Assembly (NCBI GenBank): GCA_913060555.1
Contig: CAJXRS010000022.1
Span: 1-34,014 of the forward strand
Reading direction: 5' to 3'
Source: an uncultured Gammaproteobacteria bacterium
GTDB taxonomy: Bacteria > Pseudomonadota > Gammaproteobacteria > Pseudomonadales > Porticoccaceae
Length of the DNA stretch: 34,014 nt
Position numbers and translations under genes: made by a program. This document shows, in pieces, positions 1-9,051 of this stretch (position 1 is its first letter; every line of letters begins with the position of its first letter). The notes beneath the pieces are model-generated. The model had not been told where the DNA came from. It worked only from the letters and a program-made list of their open reading frames with translations, and searched no databases.

Positions 1-78
1 TTCGCACCAGCACAGTGGCTCTGAGCGTTACCTAATTAACCGCATGGCCCACTAGTCCACGCTACAGGTGATGGCGAG

Positions 79-108
79 GCCCCGGTGCCGTCATGGCGGC
101 ACCGGGGC
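79..108 (+). terminator. Perfect 12-bp stem-loop, possible terminator of the upstream gene
   Basis: GCCCCGGTGCCG (79-90) and CGGCACCGGGGC (97-108) are perfectly complementary around a 6-base loop. The stem is very stable, but it is followed by an A-rich stretch with no T-run on the + strand. It is either a Rho-independent-like terminator or an RNA-processing hairpin between an upstream gene and lepA. Confidence 0.45.
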
Positions 109-138
109 AAATAGGCTAGACTCGCGGCCACTTTTCCG

Positions 139-158
139 ACCCCCGTCCGTGCGGGGGT
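139..158 (+). other. Stem-loop in the lepA leader
   Basis: ACCCCCG (139-145) pairs with CGGGGGT (152-158) around a 6-base loop, ending 15 bases before the lepA GTG. No clear Shine-Dalgarno lies between the hairpin and the start, so the structure may influence lepA translation. The role is inference. Confidence 0.3.
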
Positions 159-173
159 TCTCGAGCCCAGCCA

Positions 174-1976
174 GTGCCCGATCTCGATCATATCCGCAAT
201 TTTTCCATCATCGCGCACATCGATCACGGCAAATCCACGCTCGCCGATCGCTTCATCCAGATCTGTGGTGGCCTGAGCAATCGGGAGATGGCGGAGCAGG
301 TGCTGGATTCCATGGATATCGAGCGCGAGCGCGGCATTACCATCAAGGCGCAAAGCGTGACCCTCGATTATCGCGCTGCCGATGGCGAGCTCTATCAGTT
401 GAATTTCATCGACACGCCGGGCCATGTCGATTTCTCCTACGAGGTGTCGCGTTCGCTCGCCGCCTGTGAAGGCGCTCTGCTGGTGGTCGATGCAGCCCAG
501 GGGGTGGAGGCCCAGTCGGTAGCCAACTGTTATACCGCCATCGCCCAGGGTCTCGAAGTCATCCCGGTATTGAACAAGGTCGACCTGCCGCAGGCCGATC
601 CCGAGCGGGTGGCCCAGGAGATCGAGGAGATCATCGGCATCGAGGCGGTCGACGCGGTGCGCTGTAGTGCCAAGACCGGCCTGGGTATCGAGGAAATTCT
701 GGAGCGGCTGATCGCCCGCGTACCTGCTCCCCAGGGTGATCGCGATGCGCCCTTCCAGGGGTTGATCATCGATTCCTGGTTCGATAATTATCTCGGGGTC
801 GTGTCCCTGGTACGGGTCAAGCAGGGCAGGCTCCGCACCAAGGACAGGGTGCTGGTCAAGAGCACCGGCAGAAGCCACGCGGTCGACGGTATCGGCGTGT
901 TCACGCCGAAACGGGTCGAGACCGGATCCCTGGGGGCCGGCGAGGTGGGCTTCGTGGTCGCCGGTATCAAGGATATCCACGGCGCTCCCGTGGGCGACAC
1001 CCTGGTGACCGCCCAGGGCGCCGATCAGGTGCCGGCACTGCCTGGCTTTCAGCGCGTCCGGCCCCAGGTGTACGCCGGGCTGTTTCCGGTGGATTCGGAC
1101 GATTTCGAGGCATTCCGGGTGGCGCTCGAAAAACTCAAGCTCAACGATGCCTCTCTACTCTATGAGCCCGAGACCTCGGATGCCCTCGGTTTCGGGTTTC
1201 GCTGCGGTTTCCTGGGCATGCTGCACATGGAGATCGTCCAGGAGCGGCTGGAGCGGGAGTACGACCTCGACCTGATCACCACCGCGCCCACCGTGCAGTA
1301 CGAAGTGGTGACGACCGACGGCGCGATCGGCCACTATTCCAGCCCCTCGTCGCTGCCCAGCCCGGCGCGCAGCGCCGAGATGCGCGAGCCGATCTGCGAG
1401 GTCGACATCCTCGTCCCCCAGGAATATCTGGGTAACGTCATCGGCCTGTGCGAGACAAAGCGGGGTGTGCAGCGCGATATGCGGTACGTCGGCAAGCAGG
1501 TTTCACTGACCTACGAATTGCCGATGAGCGAAGTGGTCATGGATTTCTTCGACCGACTCAAGTCAGCGAGCCGGGGTTTTGCCTCCCTCGACTATCATTT
1601 CCTGCGTTTTGTGCAGGCACCCTTGGTGCGTCTCGATATTCTCATCAACGGTGAACGGGTCGATGCGCTGGCCGCGATCGTTCACCGCGATCAGGCGCAG
1701 AGCAAGGGGCGCCTGCTGACGGAACGCATGAAGGAGTTGATTCCCCGGCAGATGTTCGATGTCGCCATTCAGGCGGCTCTGGGCGGGCACGTGATTGCGC
1801 GGACCACGGTGAAGGCGTTGCGCAAGAATGTCACCGCCAAGTGTTATGGCGGTGACATTACGCGCAAGAAGAAGTTGCTCGAAAAGCAGAAGGCCGGCAA
1901 GCGGCGGATGAAGCAAGTGGGCAGAGTGGAGATTCCCCAGGAAGCATTCCTGGCGGTACTCAAGACGGAAGGATAA
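174..1976 (+). CDS. lepA: Elongation factor 4 (LepA), ribosome-associated GTPase
   Basis: This is a 600-residue translational GTPase. EF4 binds ribosomes and affects initiation or back-translocation under ionic stress. The GTPase motifs are intact: AHIDHGKS at residues 14-21 (P-loop), [16 protein letters not shown] (switch II) and NKVD. LepA-specific C-terminal motifs are present too, such as [20 protein letters not shown] and the lysine-rich end [19 protein letters not shown]. Length matches the family (about 599). The start is GTG at 174, four residues upstream of the usual [16 protein letters not shown] beginning, and the ribosome-binding site is weak. lepB follows 12 bases downstream, the common lepA-lepB arrangement in Gammaproteobacteria. 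The family and function are secure. Confidence 0.97.
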   Translation: MPDLDHIRNFSIIAHIDHGKSTLADRFIQICGGLSNREMAEQVLDSMDIERERGITIKAQSVTLDYRAADGELYQLNFIDTPGHVDFSYEVSRSLAACEGALLVVDAAQGVEAQSVANCYTAIAQGLEVIPVLNKVDLPQADPERVAQEIEEIIGIEAVDAVRCSAKTGLGIEEILERLIARVPAPQGDRDAPFQGLIIDSWFDNYLGVVSLVRVKQGRLRTKDRVLVKSTGRSHAVDGIGVFTPKRVETGSLGAGEVGFVVAGIKDIHGAPVGDTLVTAQGADQVPALPGFQRVRPQVYAGLFPVDSDDFEAFRVALEKLKLNDASLLYEPETSDALGFGFRCGFLGMLHMEIVQERLEREYDLDLITTAPTVQYEVVTTDGAIGHYSSPSSLPSPARSAEMREPICEVDILVPQEYLGNVIGLCETKRGVQRDMRYVGKQVSLTYELPMSEVVMDFFDRLKSASRGFASLDYHFLRFVQAPLVRLDILINGERVDALAAIVHRDQAQSKGRLLTERMKELIPRQMFDVAIQAALGGHVIARTTVKALRKNVTAKCYGGDITRKKKLLEKQKAGKRRMKQVGRVEIPQEAFLAVLKTEG

Positions 1977-1988
1977 GGACGACAGGAC

Positions 1989-2744
1989 ATGAATCTCGAT
2001 TTCCCGCTGATTCTGGTGGTGTTGACCGCGGTGACAGGTGTGGCCTGGCTTATCGATCGGCTGGTGTTGCGGCGCCGTGACCGCGAGGCCAAACCTGTCT
2101 GGTATGTCGATGCCCTGGCGCCCTTCTTTCCGGTGCTGTTCGTGGTGCTGGTGCTGCGCTCCTTCGTGGTCGAGCCCTTTCAGATCCCTTCGGGATCCAT
2201 GATTCCGACCCTGGAAGTCGGCGATTTCATCCTGGTCAACAAGTTCGCCTACGGGCTGCGCCTGCCGGTGGTCGGTACCAAGGTAGTGCCGGTCGGCGAG
2301 CCCCGACGGGGTGATGTCATGGTGTTCTTCCCCCCCGCGGACCAGCGCTATTTCATCAAGCGGGTGATCGGCCTGCCCGGCGACGACATCCGCGTGGCCA
2401 ACAACATTCTCTATGTCAACGGGGAGCGGATGTCTCAGCAGCCTGCCGCGCTCGACTATCTGGAACTGGAGCCCGGTTACCAGGTGATGTCGGAGCAGCT
2501 GGGGGACACCGAGCACTTGATCCGCAGGCGCCACAGGGCTGGCGAATACGGATTGAACTATCACACCGTGGTTCCGGCGGGCCACTACTTCATGATGGGC
2601 GACAACCGCGACAACAGCTTCGACAGCCGTGCCTGGGGAGCAGTCCCGGAGCAGAATATCGTCGGCAAGGCGTTTCTGGTATGGATGCACTGGGATGATT
2701 TCTTCAGCTTGCCGAGCTTTGATCGGGTTGGCAGAATCCAATAA
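1989..2744 (+). CDS. lepB: Signal peptidase I
   Basis: This 251-residue inner-membrane serine protease removes signal peptides from secreted proteins (family S26). Two N-terminal hydrophobic segments (about residues 3-24 and 43-60) flank a short basic loop. The catalytic Ser is S70 in IPSGSMIPTL and the general-base Lys is K124 in RYFIKRVIGLPGD. The box-E motif GDNRDNSFDSRAWG lies near the C-terminus. It is somewhat shorter than the E. coli enzyme (324) but typical of many Gammaproteobacteria. It is co-directional with lepA and very likely in the same transcript. Confidence 0.96.
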   Translation: MNLDFPLILVVLTAVTGVAWLIDRLVLRRRDREAKPVWYVDALAPFFPVLFVVLVLRSFVVEPFQIPSGSMIPTLEVGDFILVNKFAYGLRLPVVGTKVVPVGEPRRGDVMVFFPPADQRYFIKRVIGLPGDDIRVANNILYVNGERMSQQPAALDYLELEPGYQVMSEQLGDTEHLIRRRHRAGEYGLNYHTVVPAGHYFMMGDNRDNSFDSRAWGAVPEQNIVGKAFLVWMHWDDFFSLPSFDRVGRIQ

Positions 2745-2761
2745 CCTCCGGAGGATGAGAT

Positions 2762-3130
2762 ATGGTCATGAGCAGGGAAAGCGGTCTCTCGTTGCTGGGC
2801 TTTCTGTTCGCCCTGCTGGTAATCGGTTTCTGTCTGACGGTGCTGTTTCGCCTCGGTCCGCTCTATCTCGACAACTACACCGTGGCGCAATCCTTCGCGG
2901 CCCTGGGCGACGACGACGTCCGCTCGCTGTCCGATCAGGGCATTCGCCAGAAGCTCTACAAACAGTTTGTGATCAACAATGTCGACGATATCGATCTCAA
3001 GATGGTCGAGATCGAGCGCAGCGCGGAGAAAATCCTGGTCTCGCTGGATTACGAGCGCAGGGTACCGCTGCTCGGCAATGTCGATGCGGTGGTCAGGTTC
3101 CACAATGTTTATGACAGTTCCCGCGATTGA
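2762..3130 (+). CDS. DUF4845 small membrane protein
   Basis: This 122-residue protein has one N-terminal hydrophobic segment (about residues 8-30) and a hydrophilic C-terminal domain. I recognise it as the DUF4845 protein commonly encoded between lepB and rnc in Gammaproteobacteria; its function is unknown. The start ATG at 2762 has a strong GGAGG at 2750-2754. The N-terminus, RESG followed by LSLLGFLFALLVIGF, resembles a class III (prepilin-type) signal but lacks the Glu at +5. Its TGA stop overlaps the rnc start. A role linked to signal peptidase or envelope processing is only suggested by position. Confidence 0.85.
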   Translation: MVMSRESGLSLLGFLFALLVIGFCLTVLFRLGPLYLDNYTVAQSFAALGDDDVRSLSDQGIRQKLYKQFVINNVDDIDLKMVEIERSAEKILVSLDYERRVPLLGNVDAVVRFHNVYDSSRD

Positions 3131-3831
3131 CGCGCGTAGCGGTGGTGGCTGAGCGCGGCGGCGAGGCGGACGAATTCGGCGGTTATGCGTTCGCGGACGC
3201 CGGGCTGCTGCGCCTCGCCCTGACCCATCGCAGCTGTGGCTCCCCCAACAACGAGCGGCTCGAATTCCTTGGCGACGCCGTGCTGGGGCTGGTGGTCGGC
3301 GAACTGCTGTACCATGGGTTTCCCGATTTTTCCGAGGGAGAGCTGAGCCGCCTGCGCGCGCGCCTCGTCAGCGGCAGCTGCCTGGCCGGGATCGCCCGCG
3401 AGATGGGCATTCCCGAGTTGGTACGGCTCGGCAAGGGCGAGCGTCGCGACGGCGGCGCGCGGCGCAAAAATATTCTGGCCGGGGTCCTGGAGGCGATTCT
3501 GGGCGCCATCTGGCTCGACGGCGGGCTGGAGCCCTGTCGGCAACGCATCGCGCACTGGTTCGCAGGTCCGCTGCAACGCGCCATCGCCGAGCCCGACGCC
3601 TGCGACGAGAAAACCCGCCTGCAGGAATTCCTGCAGGCGCGCGGCGCGCCCTTGCCGGTCTACGAAGTGACCGGGGCGTCCGGCCCGGATCACGCGCGGC
3701 GCTTCGAGGTCGCCTGTTCGGTGTCACTGCTCGCCGGCCCGGTTACTGCCAGCGCCGGCAGCCGCCGCGAAGCCGAAAAGCGCGCCGCCGCGCGTGCCCT
3801 GGCCCTGCTGGTTCCGGAGCTGCGGACATGA
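3127..3831 (+). CDS. rnc: Ribonuclease III
   Basis: This 234-residue double-strand-specific endoribonuclease processes rRNA precursors and mRNAs. The signature NERLEFLGD spans residues 42-50 with E46 and catalytic D50. The second catalytic segment is [18 protein letters not shown] with E122. A C-terminal dsRNA-binding domain begins at the [11 protein letters not shown] region and ends in the usual Ala/Arg-rich helix. The position equivalent to E. coli Asp114 (ILADTVEALIG) is Gly119 here, which is unexpected. The start is a TTG overlapping the previous stop (ATTGA), implying coupled translation; GTG codons at 3142 or 3145 are alternatives. It overlaps era by 4 bases (ATGA). Confidence 0.95.
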   Translation: MTRVAVVAERGGEADEFGGYAFADAGLLRLALTHRSCGSPNNERLEFLGDAVLGLVVGELLYHGFPDFSEGELSRLRARLVSGSCLAGIAREMGIPELVRLGKGERRDGGARRKNILAGVLEAILGAIWLDGGLEPCRQRIAHWFAGPLQRAIAEPDACDEKTRLQEFLQARGAPLPVYEVTGASGPDHARRFEVACSVSLLAGPVTASAGSRREAEKRAAARALALLVPELRT

Positions 3832-4724
3832 ATACCAAGCACTGTGGCTATGCCGCCATCGTTGGACGGCCCAATGTGGGCAAGTCCACCCTGCTCAACC
3901 ATTTGCTCGGCCACAAGCTCAGCATCACCTCGCGCAGGCCGCAGACTACCCGCCACAACATTCTTGGCATCAAGACCGAGGGTGAGTATCAGATGCTGTA
4001 CGTGGACACCCCCGGCATCAATGATCGCCAGAGCCGCGCCATGGGCCGGTACCTCAACCGTGCCGCCCTGACGGCGATGCGGGATGTCGATCTCATCCTG
4101 TTCGTGGTCGACCGAGACATCTGGACCTCGGCGGATGCCGCGGTGGCCGAACAGGTGCGCCGCGCGCGGGTACCCGTGGTGGTGGTGCTGAACAAGGTCG
4201 ACCGGTTGGTCGAACCCGATGTCCTGTTGCCGCGGATGGCGGAGCTGTCGGCATGGTTTCCGGCCGCGGAGTATCTGCCGATATCGGCCCTGAACGGCAG
4301 GAATCTGGAGCGCCTGGAAACGCTGGTCAGAAAGCATATGCCGGTCGGCGCCTTCTGCTTTCCAGAGGATCAGTACACCGATCGCAGCGAGCGCTTTCTG
4401 GTCGCCGAAATCGTGCGCGAGAAGATCACCCGACAGCTGGGCGCGGAGCTGCCCTACAGCACCACTGTCGAGATCGAGGAGTTCCGCGACGAGGAGCGCA
4501 TCTGCCACATCAGTGTGCTGATCCTGGTGGAGCGCGATGGACAAAAAAGAATCATCATCGGCGACGGCGGTCAGCGGATCAAGAAAATCGGTGAGCAGGC
4601 CCGTCAGGATATCCAGTCCCTGCTCGGCAAGCAGGTGATGCTGCGCCTGTGGGTCAAGGTCAAGAGCGGCTGGTCCGACGACGAGCGCGCGTTGCGCAGT
4701 CTGGGATATCGCGACGGCGCTTGA
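3828..4724 (+). CDS. era: GTPase Era
   Basis: This 298-residue Ras-like GTPase binds the 3' end of 16S rRNA and assists 30S assembly. The P-loop GRPNVGKS is at residues 13-20, followed by TTRHN (switch I), DTPG (G3) and NKVD (G4). The C-terminal KH domain carries the motif [20 protein letters not shown]. Length fits the family (about 300). The ATG overlaps the rnc stop as ATGA, so rnc and era are translationally coupled, as in most Gammaproteobacteria. Confidence 0.97.
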   Translation: MNTKHCGYAAIVGRPNVGKSTLLNHLLGHKLSITSRRPQTTRHNILGIKTEGEYQMLYVDTPGINDRQSRAMGRYLNRAALTAMRDVDLILFVVDRDIWTSADAAVAEQVRRARVPVVVVLNKVDRLVEPDVLLPRMAELSAWFPAAEYLPISALNGRNLERLETLVRKHMPVGAFCFPEDQYTDRSERFLVAEIVREKITRQLGAELPYSTTVEIEEFRDEERICHISVLILVERDGQKRIIIGDGGQRIKKIGEQARQDIQSLLGKQVMLRLWVKVKSGWSDDERALRSLGYRDGA

Positions 4725-4745
4725 GCCACGAGGGAGTTTGTCGCG

Positions 4746-5465
4746 GTGTCCGAAAACGAAGAAATCGCCTATGTCCTCCATCGACGCCCCTATCGCGAAA
4801 CCAGTCTGCTGGTCGATCTGTTCGCGCGCGGCGCCGGTCGTTTGCGGGTGGTCGCCCGCGGCGGCCGGCGCTCCCGGCTCGCTGGCCAGCCCTTTGTGCC
4901 CCTGGTCGTGGCCTGGAGCGGTCGCGGTGATCTCAAGACCCTGATCCGGGCCGAGCCCGCCGTCGAAGGCACGCCCGTGCCCCCCGGGCGCGCCCTTTAC
5001 CTCGGCCTCTATGTGAACGAGCTGCTGATGCGCCTGCTGCCGGAATGGGATCCGCACCCGGCGCTGTACGAGGGCTACGGCCGGCTGCTCCGCGGTCTTG
5101 CCGGGCAGGGCGAGCCGGAGCCGCTGCTGCGCCGCTTCGAACTGCAACTGCTGGCGGAACTGGGTTATGGGTTTGCCCTCGACCGCACCGCCGACGGCGT
5201 GTCCCTGGATGCCGACGACTGCTATGGATTCATGCCCGGGAGCGGCCTGATACCCGCTTCGGGCGCGCGGCGCGGTCCGGGCAGTACAGGGTTTCGGGGG
5301 TGTCATCTGCTCGCCATGGCGGCCGACGACTACCGCGATCCCGATACCCGCCGCTGCGCCAAGCGGTTACTGCGCACCGCCCTGGCCGAACACCTGGGCG
5401 AGCGTCCGCTGCGCAGCAGGGAGCTGTTCCGGCGCCTGGGCCCGGCGGCGGAGCCCCCGGGATGA
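4746..5465 (+). CDS. recO: DNA repair protein RecO
   Basis: This 239-residue RecF-pathway mediator has an N-terminal OB fold that begins with the family pattern AYVLHRRPYRETSLLVDLF, plus RVVARG and an alpha-helical C-terminal domain. RecO with RecR loads RecA onto SSB-coated single-stranded DNA. The start is GTG at 4746, with a GAGGGAG-like ribosome-binding site a few bases upstream. It follows era by 21 bases and overlaps acpS by 4 bases (ATGA). In many relatives pdxJ sits between recO and acpS; here it is missing. Confidence 0.93.
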   Translation: MSENEEIAYVLHRRPYRETSLLVDLFARGAGRLRVVARGGRRSRLAGQPFVPLVVAWSGRGDLKTLIRAEPAVEGTPVPPGRALYLGLYVNELLMRLLPEWDPHPALYEGYGRLLRGLAGQGEPEPLLRRFELQLLAELGYGFALDRTADGVSLDADDCYGFMPGSGLIPASGARRGPGSTGFRGCHLLAMAADDYRDPDTRRCAKRLLRTALAEHLGERPLRSRELFRRLGPAAEPPG

Positions 5466-5848
5466 TTCTCGGTGTGGGCACCGATATAGTCGCCATCTCC
5501 CGGGTCGCGGCGGCACTGGATCGTCGCGGCGAGCGCTTTGCCGCGCGCATCCTGCGCCCCGAGGAGTTGGCGCTGTGGTGTCGCCAGCGCCGCCCGGAAG
5601 CCTGGCTGGCCAAGCGGTTTGCCGCCAAGGAAGCCTTGGGCAAGGCCCTGGGCACGGGTATCGGCGCCGTGTCCTGGCAGGATTTTGCGGTGCTGCCGGA
5701 ACCCGGCGGCGCTCCGCGGGTCCACAGTCACGGCCGCGCGCGACAGTTGTTGGCGGCGCGCGGCGTCACCCGTATCTGGATCAGTCTGTCCGATGAGCGC
5801 GAGCAGGCGCTCGCTTTTGCCCTGTTGAGCGGGGATTGCATGCACTGA
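5462..5848 (+). CDS. acpS: Holo-[acyl-carrier-protein] synthase
   Basis: This 128-residue 4'-phosphopantetheinyl transferase activates apo-ACP for fatty acid synthesis. The N-terminal MILGVGTDIVAISRV holds the Mg-binding Asp (D8), and RFAAKEALGKALGTGI carries the catalytic Glu/Lys helix. Length agrees with the family (about 126). The start ATG is inside the recO stop (GATGATT), so translation is probably coupled to recO. Confidence 0.95.
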   Translation: MILGVGTDIVAISRVAAALDRRGERFAARILRPEELALWCRQRRPEAWLAKRFAAKEALGKALGTGIGAVSWQDFAVLPEPGGAPRVHSHGRARQLLAARGVTRIWISLSDEREQALAFALLSGDCMH

Positions 5849-5918
5849 CCCGGCGCCGAGCGTCGGGTCTCGCGTCGAGGGTAGAATGGCTGCCCGGCAG
5901 CAGGTGAGGTATCCGCTA

Positions 5919-6812
5919 ATGGCGTTCCCAACCATCGAATCCTGCGTGGGCAATACCCCCCTGGTGCGGCTCCAGCGCCTGACCGCAGGCCGCAACAACG
6001 TCATCCTGGTCAAGCTGGAGGGCAACAACCCTGCCGGCTCCGTGAAGGATCGTCCCGCCCTGGGCATGATCCAGGGCGCGGAAGCCCGCGGCGAGATCAA
6101 GCCCGGAGACACCCTGATCGAGGCCACCAGCGGCAATACCGGTATCGCGCTGGCCATGGTCGCCGCCATCAAGGGCTACCGGATGGTGTTGATCATGCCC
6201 GATCACATGACCGAGGAGCGCAAGGCGGCGATGGCGGCCTACGGCGCCGAGCTGGTGCTGGTCAGCAAGGAAGCGGGCATGGAAGGCGCCCGGGATCTGG
6301 CCCTGGAGATGCGCGCCCAGGGTCGGGGAGTAGTCCTCGACCAGTTCAACAATCCCGACAACCCGCGTGCCCATCGCGAAACCACCGGGCCGGAGATCTG
6401 GCGGCAGACCGGGGGCGCGATCACGCATTTCGTCAGCTCCATGGGCACCACGGGCACCATCATGGGTGTCTCCCAATACCTCAAGAGCGTCGATCCGGGG
6501 ATTCAGATCGTCGGACTGCAACCCGCCGAGGGTTCCAGTATCGCCGGCATCCGGCGTTGGCCCGAGGCCTACCTGCCGGGGATCTTCGACGCCGGATTGG
6601 TCGATCGAACCATGGATATCGAACAGGCCGAGGCCGAGGACATGACCCGCGAGTTGGCGCGCCGCGAAGGGATTTTCTGCGGCGCTTCTTCCGGCGGCGC
6701 CGTGGCCGGCGCGCTGCGCCTGGCGAGCGAACTGAGCGATGCCGTGATCGTCTCCATCATCACGGATCGCGGCGACCGCTATCTTTCCTCGGGTTTGTTT
6801 CTCTCTCACTGA
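5919..6812 (+). CDS. cysM: Cysteine synthase B (O-acetylserine sulfhydrylase B)
   Basis: This 297-residue PLP enzyme makes cysteine (or S-sulfocysteine) from O-acetylserine and sulfide or thiosulfate. The PLP lysine is K43 in GSVKDRPA; the substrate/phosphate loops are EATSGNTGIALA and SSMGTTGTIMG. The C-terminal block IFCGASSGGAVAGALRLA is intact. I chose ATG 5919 because AGGTGAGGT at 5902-5910 is a good ribosome-binding site and the encoded MAFPTIESCVGNTPLV matches family N-termini; an in-frame ATG at 5886 would add 11 residues. It lies upstream of relA, as in Pseudomonas, but without the usual rlmD between them. Confidence 0.95.
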   Translation: MAFPTIESCVGNTPLVRLQRLTAGRNNVILVKLEGNNPAGSVKDRPALGMIQGAEARGEIKPGDTLIEATSGNTGIALAMVAAIKGYRMVLIMPDHMTEERKAAMAAYGAELVLVSKEAGMEGARDLALEMRAQGRGVVLDQFNNPDNPRAHRETTGPEIWRQTGGAITHFVSSMGTTGTIMGVSQYLKSVDPGIQIVGLQPAEGSSIAGIRRWPEAYLPGIFDAGLVDRTMDIEQAEAEDMTRELARREGIFCGASSGGAVAGALRLASELSDAVIVSIITDRGDRYLSSGLFLSH

Positions 6813-6833
6813 GACCGCACGCGGCCGGATTCC

Positions 6834-9032
6834 ATGGTTCAGGTACGAAGCTTCCCGCAACTGGAGAATCTGGCCGATCCGCTGCTGGCGGACTGGATCG
6901 GCGGGCTCGCGCAGCGTTCGGAGTGGGACGCGCGCAAGACCGGCCTGGTGACCGCGGCTGCCGAGCTGGTTGCCAGCGAAGCCCCGGCCGCGCTGGCCGC
7001 CGGCGTCGAGATCACCGGGATTCTCGCGGAACTCTTCATGGATGCCGAGGGCCTGGCGGCAGGGATGTGTTACCGCGCCGTGCGGGGCAGCCTGATTTCT
7101 GTGCAACGGGTCGGGGAGCAGATCGGCGCCGACGTCGCCAGGCTCATCGAGGGCGTGCAGCGCATGGCCGTGATCGAAGAGCTGCGCAGTACCTCCGAGC
7201 AGCCGGTGCTGGGGGTGGAACCGGCGCAACAGACCGCCAAGCTGCGCGCCATGCTGGTGTCCATGATCGAGGACATGCGCGTCGCCCTGATCAAGATCGC
7301 CGAGCGCACCTGGGCCCTGCACGCGGCGCGCGACGGCGATCCGGAACGCCAACGGCGGGTGGCGCGCGAGGTCTTCGACATCTACGCGCCGCTCGCCCAT
7401 CGCCTGGGCATCGGGTTTCTGAAATGGGAGCTGGAAGATCTCGCCTTTCGCTACCTGGAGTCGGCGGAGTACCGACGCATCGCTCGGTTGCTGGAAGAAA
7501 AGCGCACCGATCGGCAGCACTATATCGACGAAGTGATCGCCACCCTGGAACACGCTCTCGACCAGCTCGGCAAGCATGCCCAGGTCAGTGGCCGTCCCAA
7601 GCACATCTACAGCATCTGGAAAAAGATGCACAACAAGGGATTGGGTTTTTCGCAGATCTACGACCTCCGCGCGGTGCGGGTGCTGGTTCCCGAAATCAGC
7701 GACTGCTACGCGGTGCTGGGCATCGTCCACAGCCTGTGGCGCAATATTCCCAAGGAATTCGACGATTACATCGCCTCGCCGAAGAGCAACGGCTACCGTT
7801 CATTGCACACCGCGGTGATCGGGCCCGGGCGACGGGTGGTGGAAATTCAGATCCGTACCCAGGAAATGCACGATGAGGCCGAATTCGGGCTCTGCTCCCA
7901 TTGGCGCTACAAGGATGGCGACGACCCCGCGGGCGGCGATGGCGGTTATGAGGAGCGCATCGCCTGGCTGCGGCAGGTGCTGGAGTGGCACGAGGAGTTG
8001 GGCAGCGCGGGGATGGAAGACTATCTGCGCGTCGACCAGGCTCCGGAGCGGATTTATGTGTTCACTCCCGAGGGGCATGTGGTGGATCTTCCGCGCGGCG
8101 CCACCGCCCTGGATTTCGCCTACCGGATCCACACCGAGGTGGGTCATCGCTGCCGGGGCGCCAAGATCAATGGTGCCATTTATTCCCTCAATCGCCCGCT
8201 GCAAACCGGCATGCAGGTGGAGATCATCGCCGGCCGCCAGCCCGCGCCCAGCCGCGACTGGCTGGTGCGCTCGCTGGGTTATCTGACTACCGCGCGGGCG
8301 CGCGCCAAAGTGCGGCAGTGGTTCCGCGAACTGGAGCAGGATGACAACCGCAGCGCCGGCAAGCAGCAGTTGGAGCGGGAGTTGCGCCAGCTCGGTTTCG
8401 CGGACACGGATCTCGATGCCCTGGCGCATGCCTTCAATCGTACCAGTACCGACGGACTCTACGAGGCCATCGGCGCCGGCACCCTCGCGCTCGATCAGGT
8501 GGTGCGGCGCGTGTTTACCGAACGCCAGCGCGATCGCGCCGCGCCCAGGCCGGCCGCGCGGCGCTCTGCTCAGCGCTTCGCGGAGTCGGATTTCTACATC
8601 TACGGGGTCGGTGATCTGCTCACCCGTACCGCTCAGTGCTGCCTGCCAGAACCCGGTGCCGAAATCGCCGGCTATCTGACCCACGGCCGCGGGGTGACCA
8701 TCCACCGCGCCGACTGCGGCAACCTGCTGCGCCTGCGCGCCACCCAACCGAAGCGGGTGCTGGAGGTCAGCTGGGGAGCCAGCCCGGCCACCGCCTATGA
8801 GCTCAGGCTGCGCGTCACCGCCTATGATCGCGCCGGCCTGCTGCGCGACATCACCCGGGTGCTGGACGACGCCCGGGTGTTCATCCTGACCCTGCACAGC
8901 GGCGATACCCTGGACGGGGTCGCCACCGTGGATCTCGGTTTCGAGGTGCCGGGAATGGACTCGTTGCGCGATGTCATCGTCCGCCTGGAACGTCTGCCCA
9001 ACGTCATCGAAGTACGCCGTCTCACCGACTGA
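6834..9032 (+). CDS. relA: GTP pyrophosphokinase RelA, (p)ppGpp synthetase I
   Basis: This 732-residue ribosome-associated synthetase makes (p)ppGpp during amino-acid starvation. Domain order: a degenerate HD domain (about 20-190) without the HD..ED hydrolase residues; the synthetase domain with RPKHIYSIWKKM and SNGYRSLHT; a TGS domain around ERIYVFTPEGHVVDLPRGA; a conserved-cysteine region (TAQCCLPEPG); and a C-terminal ACT domain. The acidic EFDD motif (residues 308-311) is typical of monofunctional RelA, unlike the basic RxKD of bifunctional Rel/SpoT. mazG lies 19 bases downstream, the standard relA-mazG pairing. Confidence 0.96.
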   Translation: MVQVRSFPQLENLADPLLADWIGGLAQRSEWDARKTGLVTAAAELVASEAPAALAAGVEITGILAELFMDAEGLAAGMCYRAVRGSLISVQRVGEQIGADVARLIEGVQRMAVIEELRSTSEQPVLGVEPAQQTAKLRAMLVSMIEDMRVALIKIAERTWALHAARDGDPERQRRVAREVFDIYAPLAHRLGIGFLKWELEDLAFRYLESAEYRRIARLLEEKRTDRQHYIDEVIATLEHALDQLGKHAQVSGRPKHIYSIWKKMHNKGLGFSQIYDLRAVRVLVPEISDCYAVLGIVHSLWRNIPKEFDDYIASPKSNGYRSLHTAVIGPGRRVVEIQIRTQEMHDEAEFGLCSHWRYKDGDDPAGGDGGYEERIAWLRQVLEWHEELGSAGMEDYLRVDQAPERIYVFTPEGHVVDLPRGATALDFAYRIHTEVGHRCRGAKINGAIYSLNRPLQTGMQVEIIAGRQPAPSRDWLVRSLGYLTTARARAKVRQWFRELEQDDNRSAGKQQLERELRQLGFADTDLDALAHAFNRTSTDGLYEAIGAGTLALDQVVRRVFTERQRDRAAPRPAARRSAQRFAESDFYIYGVGDLLTRTAQCCLPEPGAEIAGYLTHGRGVTIHRADCGNLLRLRATQPKRVLEVSWGASPATAYELRLRVTAYDRAGLLRDITRVLDDARVFILTLHSGDTLDGVATVDLGFEVPGMDSLRDVIVRLERLPNVIEVRRLTD

Positions 9033-9051
9033 ACTGTCCGGGAAATCACTT

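Larger units (their letters stand above)
1..173. other. Intergenic region before lepA, possibly with the 3' end of an upstream gene
   Basis: No complete gene fits here. All three forward frames reach a stop within the first 54 bases, so an upstream coding sequence could end here, but too little remains to identify it or choose the frame. The rest holds two stem-loops, listed separately, and the lepA leader. I see no convincing -35/-10 pair. Confidence 0.4.

Noticed and set aside
3690-5306. A long antisense open frame (538 codons) across era and recO
   Set aside because: Shadow of two clear genes; low-complexity composition and no domain.
5916-7730. A long antisense open frame (604 codons) across cysM and relA
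   Set aside because: It is the complement of two well-supported genes, with a His/Gln/Asp-rich composition typical of shadow frames and no motif.
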